Source: Rhipidocladum racemiflorum
Taxonomy: Eukaryota > Streptophyta > Magnoliopsida > Poales > Poaceae
Direction: 5' to 3'
Length of the DNA stretch: 64,000 nt
Assembly (NCBI GenBank): GCA_036346355.1
Contig: CM070570.1
Location: 5,960,649-6,024,648 of the forward strand
A program made the position numbers and the translations under genes. Positions within the stretch are counted from its first letter, which is position 1; each line of letters opens with the position of its first letter. Under the pieces are notes generated by a model, which saw nothing but the letters and a program-made list of their open reading frames with translations, did no database searches and was not told the origin of the DNA. Shown here piece after piece: positions 46,363-57,695 of the stretch.

Positions 46363-47236
46363 CCCCCCCCCCCCGGCCTTGCCGCCGGTCGACCCGGCCC
46401 GTCCGCATCACGCGCCACCACCGCTCGCGCACGGCCGCCCCGCGCCATACCGACTGACGGACCACCGAGCCACTAGTGAGTGCTGACCCCGCGCACTCCT
46501 GGCCCTGGCGAAGAAGAGCCCACCGATCGAAGCGCCCCTCTGCACACCGCGAAATCGCCCCGCCCAAGCACCGCACGCTCCTCACCCGTCGGCCGCCGCC
46601 AGTTAACGCTTTCGGCCGGCCGCCCGCATGGCATTGCTGCTGCGGACGGAGATAGCACGGGGCTCTCCTCTCCTCCCGACTCCCGAGTCCCAAACTCCCA
46701 ATCGCCTGCTTCGGATTGACTAGTCGCTGATCAGTGATAGGCTGATAGCTACCCCCAGTCCCCTATTTCTCAACCCCAAGTGCTACTTCGCTGTAGCTAG
46801 TAGTACTGGTTACTTTCTTTTCTTTTCTTTAGTACAGCTAGTACTATTTACTTTGGCTGCTACCGTTGGTATTGATGGAACTAGGAAACTTCCAACCAAG
46901 GTGTAAACTTTACGCGCATAATTTTACAGTTTCGTGTTATAGTTTTAAAATATTATAAATCTAATAGATATGAAATTTGCTAGAAGTACCAGTAGTTCTA
47001 AGGTGTTACGAATCCTAAACAATTAAAATTAAAATTATTTTAATCAACAAATTTAGCCAAATAAAGAGGTGATCACTCGGCGTCTTTTTAAATTTTGAAA
47101 GTATCGGTGCATATCCGGCACTCCACCTAAATCATCCCATTACCACTAGATTGTAAGAGTGTGAAATAAAAAAGAATCGGTTGTTATGTTTCAAGTGTAC
47201 TTGTTCAACTTCAGTTGACAATGCACGATGGATATA

Positions 47237-47471
47237 CTCCCTCCGTCCCACAAAGAGTGTATTTCTAGGTTTTTTAAGATATATTAGTGTGTAAGTTAAA
47301 TGACTAATGTGACCCTCATTACTCCATACACAGGCATGCTGGTGCTTCGGTTTTCACAGGCACTTAAATGAGCATGCATACACTTACAACTGGGCCCTAC
47401 GGACTAAAGATGCACTCTTTGTGGGACAAATTTTAAACACTAGAAATACACTCTGTGGAACAGAGAGGGAG
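47237..47471. mobile_element. Stowaway MITE
   Basis: Begins CTCCCTCCGTCCCAC and ends, reading outward, in GAGGGAG. TA dinucleotides flank both ends (47235-47236, 47472-47473). Length 235 bp. Confidence 0.9.
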
Positions 47472-48023
47472 TATTGTAATACGGAAAACGTCAACGTTGT
47501 TCGGTCGGGTTGGTATGGAAGTAGGAAACTCCTTGAGACCTTGATCTCTTTTCGGAGTAAGACCAACTCAAGTACTCAACTTCTTGCTTTTCTTTCTTTC
47601 TTTCTTTACCTTCAACTTAGCACCCCAAAACAACAACAACAACAACAACAACAACTCTTTTTAAATCTTGATCATCCTGACATGCGGAGTGTAAATGGTG
47701 TAGTGTCACCTCTTTTTCCTTTTCTTGGAAACACCCTTTTTTTCATCGGTGACATGAGTCAAATGAGTGAGAAACATTCGTGTATACGTTTTCTCAGACC
47801 AGACATTCATGTGTACATTGACTATCCCACTTGCCTTCTCTTCCAAATTACTGGAGCAATCGGCATCCATGCTGCAAGTGCAAGCATTGGTGCGTCGTCG
47901 ACGGTCAGTGAACATATAGTTTCTTTCGATGCAACAAAGGTACAATAGAAATTTGGTGCTGTGACCAATTGTTCTAAAAAAAAGTGCTCTCAACTCAGTG
48001 GGGTTCAGGGATTAGTGCAGTTA

Positions 48024-49089
48024 GGGTGCGTTTGGTTCATGGGATGAGGTTGAATGGGATGGGATGGTACAGGATGGATGGGATGATCCTGGATGGGATG
48101 GTACAAGGAGGGTGTTTGGTTGCCTGAATAGGATGATACAAGATTTTGTTTGGTTGGTTGGATGGGATGATCCTGGATGGTTCGGGATGCTGTTTGGTAC
48201 CGCTGAATGGATGGGATGGTTCGGGATGCTTGGATGGGATGATACTGAAGTACCGCAGGATTGATCGTTAACCACAATAACCACGAGATTGAACAGGAAA
48301 AATGCAAATGAATCAATTCAACATCTGCACCGCAAAACTAAAATTTGAAATCCAATTGAGCTTACTCCAAACAGATTACAATCTCCGCTAATCTTGCATG
48401 CAAATCAAACACATATAACATGACACGGGAGTTTACTCCAAATAGATTACAATGATATGGAAGGGAGGAGAGGCGGCACCTTGGGAGTCGAGGTGTGTCG
48501 CCGACGCAGGTCACCACTGCATTTAAAGGCCGACGACGAGAGATCACCACCCTTACCTGCACAGTGACTGATCAGATCTGGCCGAGAGAAGAGGAAAGAG
48601 AAGGGAGAAGGAGAGGCGGCACCTTGTCGCGAGGCGGATCCGTCGATGGGGGCGAGGCGGTGATGGTCGGATCCGAGGCGGCGATGGGCGATGGGAGGAA
48701 CCGAGGCGGCGATGGGGGCGAGGCGGCGATGGGCGGATCCGAGGCGGGGAAGGGGACGAGCGGCGATGGCGGCGATCCGAGGCGAAGCGGCGACGGCGGG
48801 GGGCGAGGCGGCGATGGGCGAGGCGTGTGAGCGAGGCGGCGATGGGCTATGGCGGCGAGACGGCCGGGTGCGAGCGAGGCGACTGGAGTTCGGCTAGGGT
48901 GAACGATGCGGTCCTGGACCGATCGGTTCGGCTGATTTCTCGAGCAGACATCTTCAGAGAATATTCCAGGAATTGCACCATCCCGTTCCGCATCGCTTGG
49001 TTCCGTTCAGTCAACCAAACGCCGTATTGAAGGTTAAATCCTGTACGGAACGGTTCGGTTCACCCTGGTACAACGAACCAAACGCACCC
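48024..49089. mobile_element. 1066-bp PIF/Harbinger (Tourist-like) non-autonomous element
   Basis: TIRs are GGGTGCGTTTGGTTC on the left and GAACCAAACGCACCC on the right. The 3-bp TSD TTA flanks it (48021-48023, 49090-49092). The left part repeats GGATGGGATGATCCTGG; the right-centre part (48640-48880) is a GC-rich array of GAGGCGGCGATGGG units. No transposase. It disrupts the SERINC fragment. Confidence 0.9.
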
Positions 49090-49215
49090 TTAATGTACAC
49101 GAATGCTGCTAGCCATTCGTTAGCAACAATATAATGCGTGCTCATTTTGGCTCCAACCTCACCCGTAACCAGTTCGGTATTCCCTTCGTCGATCTGCACT
49201 CATGCATCATCTTCT

Positions 49216-49416
49216 GGCCCGTACATCATCTGTTTAGAACTTCAGAGTAGATCGCCCGGCTAGCCGTGTTTGCTGGCTTTTCCGAACATCCAGATGTGGT
49301 CTGAAACTTGATACTGGCCCATACATGATCTGTTCAGAACTTCAGACTAGATCGCCTGGCTAGCCGTGTTTGGCTGGGTTTTCCGAACATCCAAATGTGG
49401 CCTGAAACTTGATATG
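49216..49416. repeat. 2 x 100-bp tandem duplication
   Basis: Units begin GGCCCGTACATCATCTG (49216) and GGCCCATACATGATCTG (49316) and share CTAGCCGTGTTTG and CCGAACATCC. Confidence 0.85.
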
Positions 49417-49527
49417 TTTTATCTGCCTCGATCATTGTCCTAGGAATTTTTTAAAATAATATTATTTTAATACAAATTGACATAAATAATGCACCGGTTA
49501 AAAAAATAGCACAAATACCCTTCTGTA

Positions 49528-49615
49528 GCCATTTCAAATTGCGATAGGCAGTATGTCGCCATTTCAAATTGCGATAGACAGTATATCGCCATTTCAAATA
49601 GCGATAAAGCCCTTT
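49528..49615. repeat. 3 x 30-bp tandem repeat
   Basis: Units start at 49528, 49558 and 49588 with GCCATTTCAAATTGCGATAG or a close variant. Confidence 0.85.
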
Positions 49616-50149
49616 TTCCATTTCAAATGGCACCAGAGAGACTTCAGGAGAGGGGAGAAGAGGGAATAGGGGAACAATGTGATATTTATTAAAATAAAAA
49701 ATTAGAAAATAAGTGTACCGAAAACAGGGTATAATGTAGAAAACACAGGAAATGTGCATAAATATATAGCATGACATAGAAATAGTTGTGTACATAGCAT
49801 GACATCGTGGACATAACATGACATAAAAAATATGAAAAGAAACATGGCACAACGACATGGACAAATCATGAACAGAAACTACAGCTAAGGTACATGCGTG
49901 CCTTTTGAAATTGTAAAGAGGTTATGCTGATAATCCTTTTGAAATTGTAAAGGTTATGCTGATAATCATAGACCCTATTTGAAAGGCTGGAATGAGTAAC
50001 CATACAACATCCACATGAATTGTTGATCGTCAGGACGGCGTGGACGGGGCTGCTAGTCACGGTAGTGGCAAGCATAACTGCAGCTTGCATTATCGCAGCA
50101 ACAATAAGTGTGGTAGTCGCTGTCGAGGTGGACAACCTCCTTATTGTTC

Positions 50150-50761
50150 CTCTCCTTGAGCCTTTGACGGCGTAGGTCGTCATTTTGGGTCTAGAGTTCT
50201 AAGTTCTACCTACGGAGTTGATCATTCTCGTTCTTGGTCTCAGTGAGTTCCTCTTCCTTTTCATCAAAGCGTATCATCAATCTGACTATGTAACATTAGG
50301 CATCTAAGGGATACGGATCGTCCACCCATTCAGTGAATTTGCAATACTCGGTTTACAAGTAAGAGTAAATATCATATAGCAAGACATGTTACATTATGGT
50401 ATGTAACTATGTAAGAGTTGTACCGGTTACCATGAGTAGAGGGCATCGGTAGAAATGATGTCCTGGCCAGCAATTGACCACGTCGCAAACCTGCACGATG
50501 GTGTCGATCGAGGTCATGCTTACATGTCAGCCATTTCACGGGGTGGAGTGGCCGACCGTCGATGATTGGATTTTTGAGGGTGTAGTAGTCCCTTACTCGA
50601 ATGGGAATATCTGGGCCGGGGGGGGCAAGGTTGTAGGGACCATAAATTTCACATCCCTCGAGTGAAGGGTCGTGGCCTTGAAACCATGAAGGATCGGCGG
50701 CTCGAGATGCAGTATTACCCTTTCTTCCCCAACTACCCCTCCCACGGCTCGAGATACGCAA
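50150..50761 (-). pseudogene. remnant of a grass GRF-type zinc-finger-like hypothetical gene
   Basis: The minus strand shows GCEIYGPYNLAPPGPDIP, then a 1-base frame change near 50505-50520, then QVCDVVNCWPGHHFYRCP, which has the spacing of a GRF-type zinc finger (W/GH.FYRCP). After an intron-like gap come KFTEWVDDPYPLDA, a stop, and a short coiled-coil-like DEKEEELTETKNENDQL. Such GRF-finger/coiled-coil hypotheticals are common in grass genomes and often transposon-associated. Stops and the frameshift make this copy dead. The family link is from motif memory only. Confidence 0.5.
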
Positions 50762-51449
50762 AGGTTAACAATTGGTTTAAGCAGGAGTTTATTTTTGGAG
50801 ATTAAGGCCAGTATGTATTTCTGCAGAGTTGGAAAAAGATATGATCGGCCTAAACGCTATAAAAGGATCGACGGGCAAGATAATCAGGGACAAAATCAGT
50901 CAAACAACCAATCTACTTTTTGTTTTTACATTTCATCGACTAGGAGTAGAATCTTATATTTGTAATTTTCCTCTGCAATTCGTTTGATCAATAAAGTTGA
51001 GCATCGCTGATTATTGATTTTGTTGACTTACTCCAACCCAGGTTTGTTTTTTCCCCGATTTTTGCTGTGCGTCGCCTTTGGGGGGACGGTCTTTACCTCT
51101 ATCTAATCAGCTCAATCAGGTTGATTAGATTTATCAGTTACTTTTCGTCCAAATCGGTTTGAATGACCGACTGGACTATATCGTTGTTGAAATATTAGAT
51201 CGGCTTAACGATCGATTGAATTATATATTATCCTCTTGCCGATCGCAAGATCAAATCGGCTGGCACGCCCACACCCAAAATTAAATTCGGTTTTTGCGTA
51301 TGCTAATTGCCGATCAACCATTCGTCACATTTTTTGACATCAACAAACACTAAAGTTCAAAACAAAATGTAACAAGAAATTTCCAAAAAAAGTATTATAC
51401 AACTTTTTCTTAAAGAAAACAAAGAAATGAAAAGGCAAAAAAATATAGA
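50762..51449. other. intergenic
   Basis: No gene recognised. Around 51050-51330 there are GATCGGC/GCCGATC-type phrases suggesting an old LTR or internal retroelement sequence, without definable ends. Confidence 0.35.
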
Positions 51450-51454
51450 GGAAT

Positions 51455-52400
51455 TGACAAGTACTCATACCATGGGTACCCCCAGCAGCCCGGGACGACG
51501 AATGGGTTGCCCCGAGCCCAGCTCTGGCCGAAGGCCTCGCTAGACCACGAAAGACACTCGTCCCCGACCAAACCAACCAGGGGGCGATCCGACCCCCGCC
51601 ATGGGTAGGACGCTCCTCGAGCTCCGACCAAGCTGGGACAATCCCCGCCAAGGGTCGGGCTTTAGACCATCGCCGGTCGTTGGCCACCTGCCCCGCGGAC
51701 CCGACGGCTCAGAATGATCGTGCGAGGGCAGGTGGCTCCTTCCCAAGGTGGTAGGGAGATTGCCAAAGTCAAGCACCAGTCTCATCGTCCAGTCACGCAT
51801 GGTGGGAGGATACGCTCCCTCCCGAGGCAACGCCAGGGCCAAGCGCTACGACATCAGCACTTGGCAAACGCGCAGAAGGTAGATGCGCCACTTCCCGGCG
51901 AGGCAGAAAACTATGCCGCTCGATGTGTATACCAACCCAGCATGGGGTGAGCAGACATCGGTCAGTCGTCAAGGCTGAAGACCAGGACTCCCAGGCGTAG
52001 GACACCCCATCCTTTCTTTTCCAAATTCCCATGTAACTTGCCCCCTCCGTCTATATAAAGGGAGGCAGGACCCTCTAGGAAGGGGGCGGTTTTTTACGGG
52101 CAAATAGTTCTTACTCACGTACCCAGTCCAAACGCCCCCGCAGCTTCGAGTCCCTAGCACCTCCGAGCTTGTGGGCTCTCCCACTCATACGAGGCGCTCG
52201 AGGCCAACCCTCAGTCCTCGCTTGTAACACCGTGCAGTCATCTGCACCCAAAGGAATAAAGATCCACCACACGGACTGGAGTAGGGACATTCAGCCCGAA
52301 CCAGTATACTTCTTGGGCTTCCTGAGTCAGGCCATTCGAGGAGAGGGAACGCGCGACCCCTTGACTAAAATTCGTATTGCCGGTATCCGAAACACCGACA
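51455..52400 (+). mobile_element. 946-bp solo LTR
   Basis: Starts TGACAAGTACTC, ends AACACCGACA, and GGAAT flanks both sides (51450-51454, 52401-52405). A TATA box TCTATATAAAGGG lies near 52051-52063. GC-rich U3 style fits a Gypsy-type LTR. No internal domain adjoins. Confidence 0.85.
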
Positions 52401-52417
52401 GGAATAAAATTGAAATT

Positions 52418-53124
52418 TGTCGACGATTGGGGAACGAGCCCCCGCCGAGCTTATTTGTTGAATGAGGGATCAACCTAAGCCCCTTCCCCCGTGAAGGGCT
52501 AGCATCCGGACGATGCAATGAGAAGCGTGGACACTCAGAATAAGAACACAGAAATTATACTGGTTCGGGCCTCTCACCGGGGAGATAAAAACCCTACTCC
52601 AGTGGTTTGTGTTATTAACTAGGGCTATATCCGGCCAGCTTTTTCGTGCTCGAGCGTAAGAGCCCACAAAAAAGGATCTCTCCCCCCTTTCTACCAGGAG
52701 GGTTTATATACAAGATATTTTGGTAACTGTTTTCGTATTTACCGCGTCCACGACCGAAGCCTTGATTTCCGCTACGTTCCCATTTCGGGCGTAACTACTC
52801 CAGATCCTGGTGCTTTTGTTGCCACTTTCCCGTTCATGGAATGGACACAACCTTCGACCATGCCCTGAGTACCCACTTGGCCTCGACTTGGTCGTTTCGC
52901 CGTTCCCGAGCATGGATGCTCGTGGGCAGCTTTGATGCTCGTTGCCAGGCATGATCGCTCCGGGGCGAGCATGAGTGCTCGTGGTTCGAGCATTGGTGCT
53001 TTTGGTCAAGTATTGGGTCACTCGAGATCTCTCCTTGGGAACATCGTTCAAGGGCATTCATAGTCGAATAACGCTGGCTATCAGGGTAGAACGGTCTTTG
53101 TTAAAAATGTTTCAATCCTGGACA
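52418..53124 (-). mobile_element. 707-bp solo LTR, same family as 8461-9152
   Basis: Plus-strand ends are TGTCGACGATTGG and CAATCCTGGACA. AAATT flanks both sides (52413-52417, 53125-53129). Read on the minus strand it aligns with 8461-9152 through shared phrases such as CCACTGGAGTAGGG and GAACGTGG/GAACGTAG..AATCAAGGCTTCGG. It is only 17 bp from the preceding solo LTR. Confidence 0.88.
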
Positions 53125-53129
53125 AAATT

Positions 53130-53542
53130 ATATGAAATACCTTCAAGATAGAAGGTCTAGAAAATTTTTTAACTGTACTAATGCGCGACCACCCTAATAG
53201 TTTTTTTAAACCAAGAATCTTTCCATAAAGTTTAAGCCACTTATCGTATTCTGAATTGGGTCAACCCTCACCTTCATAGGATTATTTTCCACGTTTACCA
53301 CTACATGCAGTTAGTGTTGAGTTAATTTTGTAAATGGAGTAGAGTCCGAGTCTTTGAAGTTTTAGAAAAAATTATTTTGGAAAGTGTTTGGAGTCCGAGT
53401 CGAACAATGAGTTATTATATAGTCTGGTACTTAATGTTTTACTATATAAGCAGAGGATTTGTACCTTTTTGTAAGCCAGTAAGAGCAAGAAATAATTTAA
53501 GAGAAAATTACCCTAAAATTTTTGGTGTCCCTATTTCAACAG
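53130..53542. other. intergenic, 3' side of UGT2
   Basis: AT-rich sequence with no gene recognised; probably includes the UGT2 3' UTR near 53542. Confidence 0.4.
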
Positions 53543-54988
53543 CTAGTAGCCGCTGGTGACCTGCTCAACGAACGCCCTCAGGTTCCTCTCCGACGAGCCG
53601 CCCTTGGCCACCGCCGCTCGCGCCTTCTCCCTCCATAGCGAAGCCTTGGCACGCACAATCTCGGACTTGGCGAAGTCGAGGCACCTTCGCAGCTCGTCGG
53701 CCTCCAGGACGCCGTCCTTGTGGCTCACCGCAGCCCTGACGCCGGTCCCGAGGTGCTCCACGAGCCACGCGTTGGTGCTCTGGTCTGTCCATTGCGGCAC
53801 GCCGACTACCGGCACGCCGCACGCCACACTCTCCAGCGTCGAGTTCCACCCGCAGTGCGTCACGAAACACCCCACAGCCGGGTGCGACAGCACCTTCACC
53901 TGGTCGCACCACTCCACCACCATGCCGCGATCGCCGTCGTCGCCGCACACGTTGCAGTCGTCCTCGACGCGGTTGTCCTCCCTCAGCACCCACAGGAACG
54001 GCCGGCCGCTCTCCGCCATGCCACGCGCGACCTCGGCGATCTGCAGCTTACTCATCACCGACAGGCTCCCGAAGGAGATGTACACCACCGATCCCGCCGA
54101 CCGCGAGTCGAGCCACTCGAGGTAGCCCTTGCCGTCCTGCTTGAACAGGTCGTTGCTGGAAGGCAACGGCGGCGCTGAGCCGTTCTTGGCGGGCGCGGCG
54201 TCCAGGAAGGACAGCACGGGCCCGACGGGGACGACGTCGAGGCCGTGCTGCCGCAGCGACGCCACCACGTCGGGCTCCATGGCGTCGAACGTGTTGGCGA
54301 GCACGAGGGGCCTGTCCTCGTGGCCGAGCGCGTCGATGAGGTTGCGGAACGCGGTGAGCATGAAGGCGTAGGGATCTTCGTCCGAGGTGATGGTCAGGAA
54401 CGAGGGCAGGTCGCGCACGCGGAGTGGCGGAAGCCCTGGGATGAGAACGGCTGCCCATGGATCGCCCTCGGCGCCCGCGATGTCCCTGTCGACGCCGTCT
54501 GTGCCGCGGAAGAAGTGGAAGTAAGCGGCGAGCACGGTGACCGGCTGGATCCAGTAGTGCGCGGCGGGCACGCCGTGGTCTCGGGCGACGTCGGCGACCC
54601 AGGGGAGGAAGAACGTGTACACCACGCGGGTGACGGGGCGGCCGGCGGCGCGGAGGCGCGCGAGGACGGCGCCCAGCGTGCGCGAGCCCACGAGCTTGGA
54701 CTGGCTCATGTAGTGCGTGGGGTCGATTGCGGCCCAATCCAACCCGTCGTCGTAGCCGTCGGAGAAGGGCGCGTAGCACACCCCAGCGCCGTCGTGGTGC
54801 TCGTGCTCGTTCGCCGCGTCGGGGAACATCTTGCGGTACGCGGACAAGGCGGTGGAGACGGTGACGCGCGCGCCCGTGGCGCGCAGCAGGCGCAGTGCGA
54901 GGTGGCGCGCCGGGTTGATGTGGCCCTGCGAGGAGTAGGTGGCAACCAGAAAGTGCGGCTCCGGCGCCTTCTCCTCCATGGCCAGCAT
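53543..54988 (-). CDS. UDP-glycosyltransferase UGT2 (UGT75-like), paralog of UGT1
   Basis: Intronless, about 481 aa from ATG 54988 (MLAMEEKAPEP); ATG 54979 is the alternative, and a further upstream ATG at 55003 is less likely because UGT1 has no counterpart. It keeps YSSQGHINPARHLALRL with the catalytic-type His and a full PSPG box from WCDQVKVL to PQWTDQ, ending in Gln. The sequence is closely similar to UGT1 over its whole length, with changes clustered at the acceptor side (PAQG to SSQG) and just after the PSPG box (QGTNAWLVEQ to QSTNAWLVEH), and KSEIVRAKASLW near the end. It probably makes glucosides of small acids or phenols in the cytosol. Promoter duplication upstream is described separately. 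Intact. Confidence 0.92.
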   Translation of the reverse strand: MLAMEEKAPEPHFLVATYSSQGHINPARHLALRLLRATGARVTVSTALSAYRKMFPDAANEHEHHDGAGVCYAPFSDGYDDGLDWAAIDPTHYMSQSKLVGSRTLGAVLARLRAAGRPVTRVVYTFFLPWVADVARDHGVPAAHYWIQPVTVLAAYFHFFRGTDGVDRDIAGAEGDPWAAVLIPGLPPLRVRDLPSFLTITSDEDPYAFMLTAFRNLIDALGHEDRPLVLANTFDAMEPDVVASLRQHGLDVVPVGPVLSFLDAAPAKNGSAPPLPSSNDLFKQDGKGYLEWLDSRSAGSVVYISFGSLSVMSKLQIAEVARGMAESGRPFLWVLREDNRVEDDCNVCGDDGDRGMVVEWCDQVKVLSHPAVGCFVTHCGWNSTLESVACGVPVVGVPQWTDQSTNAWLVEHLGTGVRAAVSHKDGVLEADELRRCLDFAKSEIVRAKASLWREKARAAVAKGGSSERNLRAFVEQVTSGY

Positions 54989-55110
54989 TGTGCGACGCCG
55001 CAACCAAGCCGCTAGTGTCCTTGGCTAGTTCGTAGGACGAGTTAGGTAGCTACTATGGCTTGTAGCGATCAAGTAATCTCCCAATGTGGAGATGAGAAAG
55101 CACCTTGCGT

Positions 55111-55560
55111 CTTGGCTTTGTATACAAGTGGGGGGAGAGGCCGATCGAGGTGATGCAAGCGGTGAGGGGAGCCGATCGAGCCGGAGGGCTGTGTACGTGG
55201 TTAGATTTGGCTTAGCGGTGAGGGGAGCCGATCGAGCCGGAGGGCTGTGTACGTGGTTAGACTTGGCTGTGTAAGTGGGGGGAGAGCCGATCGAGGTGAT
55301 GGTCCTAAGAAGGTAGACTTGGCTTGGTTGCCAATCTTGGCTTTGTATACAAGTGGGGGGAGAGGCCGATCGAGGTGATGCAAGCGGTGAGGGGAGTCGA
55401 TCGAGCCGGAGGGCTGTGTACGTGGTTAGACTTGGCTTAGCGGTGAGGGGAGCCGATCGAGCCGGAGGGCTGTGTACGTGGTTAGACTTGGCTGTGTAAG
55501 TGGGGGGAGAGCCGATCGAGGTGATGGTCCTAAGAAGGTAGACTTGGCTTGGTTGCCAAT
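55111..55560 (-). promoter_or_regulatory. duplicated 225-bp UGT2 promoter
   Basis: Two units, 55111-55335 and 55336-55560, are almost identical; I see about two base differences. Each starts CTTGGCTTTGTATACAAG, whose reverse complement contains a TATA-like GTATACAAAG matching the UGT1 TATA position, so UGT2 has two candidate TATA boxes (about 55116-55125 and 55341-55350). Inside each unit a segment of about 56 bp containing GAGCCGATCGAGCCGG and GTGTACGTGGTTAGA is itself doubled. The 206-codon open frame across it is an artefact of the repeat. Confidence 0.85.
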
Positions 55561-55585
55561 CTGTGGCCAACTTCTTTTTGTATTG

Positions 55586-55790
55586 GGATTTGATTAATTT
55601 TATCCGGATGTTTTTATTGCTAAAATCACTCAAATTTAGGACCATCGGATTATTTTTGAGATTCGGGAGTATCGATTACATCCGATCCTATGATTTGATC
55701 TAACGGCCCGGTGGTATCCAGGTGAGGTATCCAACGGTTCAAAATTTAGATGTTAGCTAAAACAAAAACATCCGAATGATACCTATACAT
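55586..55790. repeat. MITE-like repeat, copy B
   Basis: Full-length relative of 42262-42470 with inverted ends CCGGATGTTTTT and AAAAACATCCG. It lies directly upstream of the duplicated UGT2 promoter. Confidence 0.7.
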
Positions 55791-57695
55791 TTAGAAGTTT
55801 AGGTGTGGATCACTGCACACTGGATGCGTCCACTACATGCTTCCCTTGCCAAAGGCTGCTAGATATGTAAGCGTTTGGAGGCGTACATAGATGCCACTGC
55901 TTCGATCGTTTTATCTGTTCAGCTACTCGTAAGTTGCCTGGTTTTCTCTAAAGTACGTATTAGACGATTCTGTGATTAGCTTTAGTAAATGTTGTTGGAT
56001 TAGCTTTGTGATGTGTACCTGATTCTGAGTGATTCAATAAGTGACTTATAGTTGATTAAGAAAGTTCAAAGTCACCCTTATATATATGTAACTGGACAAG
56101 TCACCCTTGTCGTCATGGGATTAATTGGTTGACCACTTGCTTTTGGTGCCCGCTGTCACGGCCGGGTGACCACCTCTCTAGCTTTCACTATTGGCCGACC
56201 GGCTAGCAGCCATCCGCCGCCTCCGGGAGTACGCACTACTCCAGTAAGCCGAGCTAGCAAGAACAAGGTAATTTAGCTTGACTTGGGCAACTGGCAGGTC
56301 GTGACGTGCGTCATGACGAACCGGGCTGACTTGCGTGACAGGTTGAGTGAGTCGGAACGAAATGCAAATGCTCCGGTACGTACGTGCATAGTTGCAGCTT
56401 GCAGCGTAACCGTGATTTGATTAGAATATTTTTGAAAATTGAACAAATATAAGCGTTTTCATTCACTTGGAGATACAAATGAAAGAAAACACAAAACAAA
56501 ATAAAAATTTGATAATACTTCGATATTATATCTCTGAAAAAAGTATATAACACTTACCTGTAATGACCCAAGATTGGTGTTGTTTGTATTTATAAGTTTT
56601 TATGTATTTTTAGCTACTTATTTAAAATATTTTTCTATTAAGGATAATAGTGTTTGAATTTTTGAGAAAATTTAAAATATGATAAAATCTTGAAAATAAT
56701 TTTTTAATGATAGATTGTGTCAGGAACTTTTTCAAAAAAATTGTAATTTTTGAAGCTAGTTTGCCAATTTTAATAATTGAAACTTGATTTATGGATTAAT
56801 TAAAATAGAAAATGATTTTAAAATTTAGAAATCTTTTTGGACCAAAAAAGTAGCCTTGGCCCAGTCCACATGCATATACGGATATCCGACCCATCAATAT
56901 CCGGATTATCCGAATCCGTATACGTATCCGACGGATAGTGAGCTACCAAATCCGTATCCGTATCTGACAAAAAAAATTTGTATTCGTATCTAATATGATA
57001 TTTTTCGACAAATATTCAATCTGAAAAAATCTATATCAAAAAATTATTCGAATCGATCAATTTCATCCCTACCTTCCTTGCTGGCATGGCATGGCATGAG
57101 AGCCGCGAGCCGAGCTACGACCGAGGCTGCCCCTCCTCTCCTCTCAATCGCCAGCTTCGGATTTACTACCCGCTTAAACAGTTTGACGGCTACCACTAGT
57201 GTTGTAGAAGTGCGAAACAAGAATGAGCCACTCACTATGTTTCAAGTGTACTCGTTCAACTTCAGTTGACAATGCACGTATGATCAGTGACGGGCAAACC
57301 TAACTACTCGATGGATAAAGAGGTATAACTTATTTGTTTAAAAGGTATATGAGTGGAGATACATACTCACAAGAATATGAAACCATTTTCCTCTCTTTAT
57401 ATATGCCATCAACTCAAGTTCAAAGAATTCCCTATGAGACAGAGGCAGGCAAAAATGATCTTCTGTACAAGGAAGAGCATTTCGGACGTTGCAACTGCAC
57501 CAGCTTTAATTAGGAACAAGTTTCACTCTTCCTTTCATCTATTTCTTTTCTCTCGTTATTTTACCTTCAACCGAGCAAAAACAACAGACCAAACAGTTTT
57601 TTGTCATCCAGGCATGCCACGTGTAAATGATACAGTGCGACTTTTGTCTCTTCTTGTACACATTTTCTCTCAGAGGTTACATGAGTGACAGACTT
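55791..57695. other. intergenic between UGT2 and SERINC
   Basis: Includes single-copy sequence homologous to 41820-42540 and 46660-47200 of the duplicated block. At 56875-57070 there is a TATCCGNAT-rich stretch ending TTTCATCCCTAC, which resembles the end of a hAT-type element, but the other end is not found. The part near 57300-57695 is the SERINC 3' flank. Confidence 0.45.

Larger units (their letters stand above)
46660..49200 (-). pseudogene. duplicated 3' fragment of the SERINC gene, broken by MITEs
   Basis: Several blocks match the 3' flank, last exon, last intron and part of the penultimate exon of the SERINC gene at 57696-60105, in the same order and strand. Examples are TGTTTCAAGTGTACTTGTTC (47188; cf. 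57237), ACTTGCCTTCTCTTCCA with GGAGCAATC (47828; cf. 57719) and TGCTGCTAGCCATTCGTTAGC (49103; cf. 57902). The last-exon frame is damaged and upstream exons are missing. A Stowaway (47237-47471) and a Tourist-like element (48024-49089) were inserted later. It cannot encode SERINC. A CAA microsatellite lies at about 47632-47654. Confidence 0.8.

Noticed and set aside
48480..48900. GC-rich open frames with Gly/Arg repeats
   Set aside because: They are translations of the GAGGCGGCGATGGG array inside the Tourist-like element.
55025..55645. 206-codon minus-strand open frame upstream of UGT2
   Set aside because: It is composed of the duplicated 225-bp promoter units and has no protein motif.
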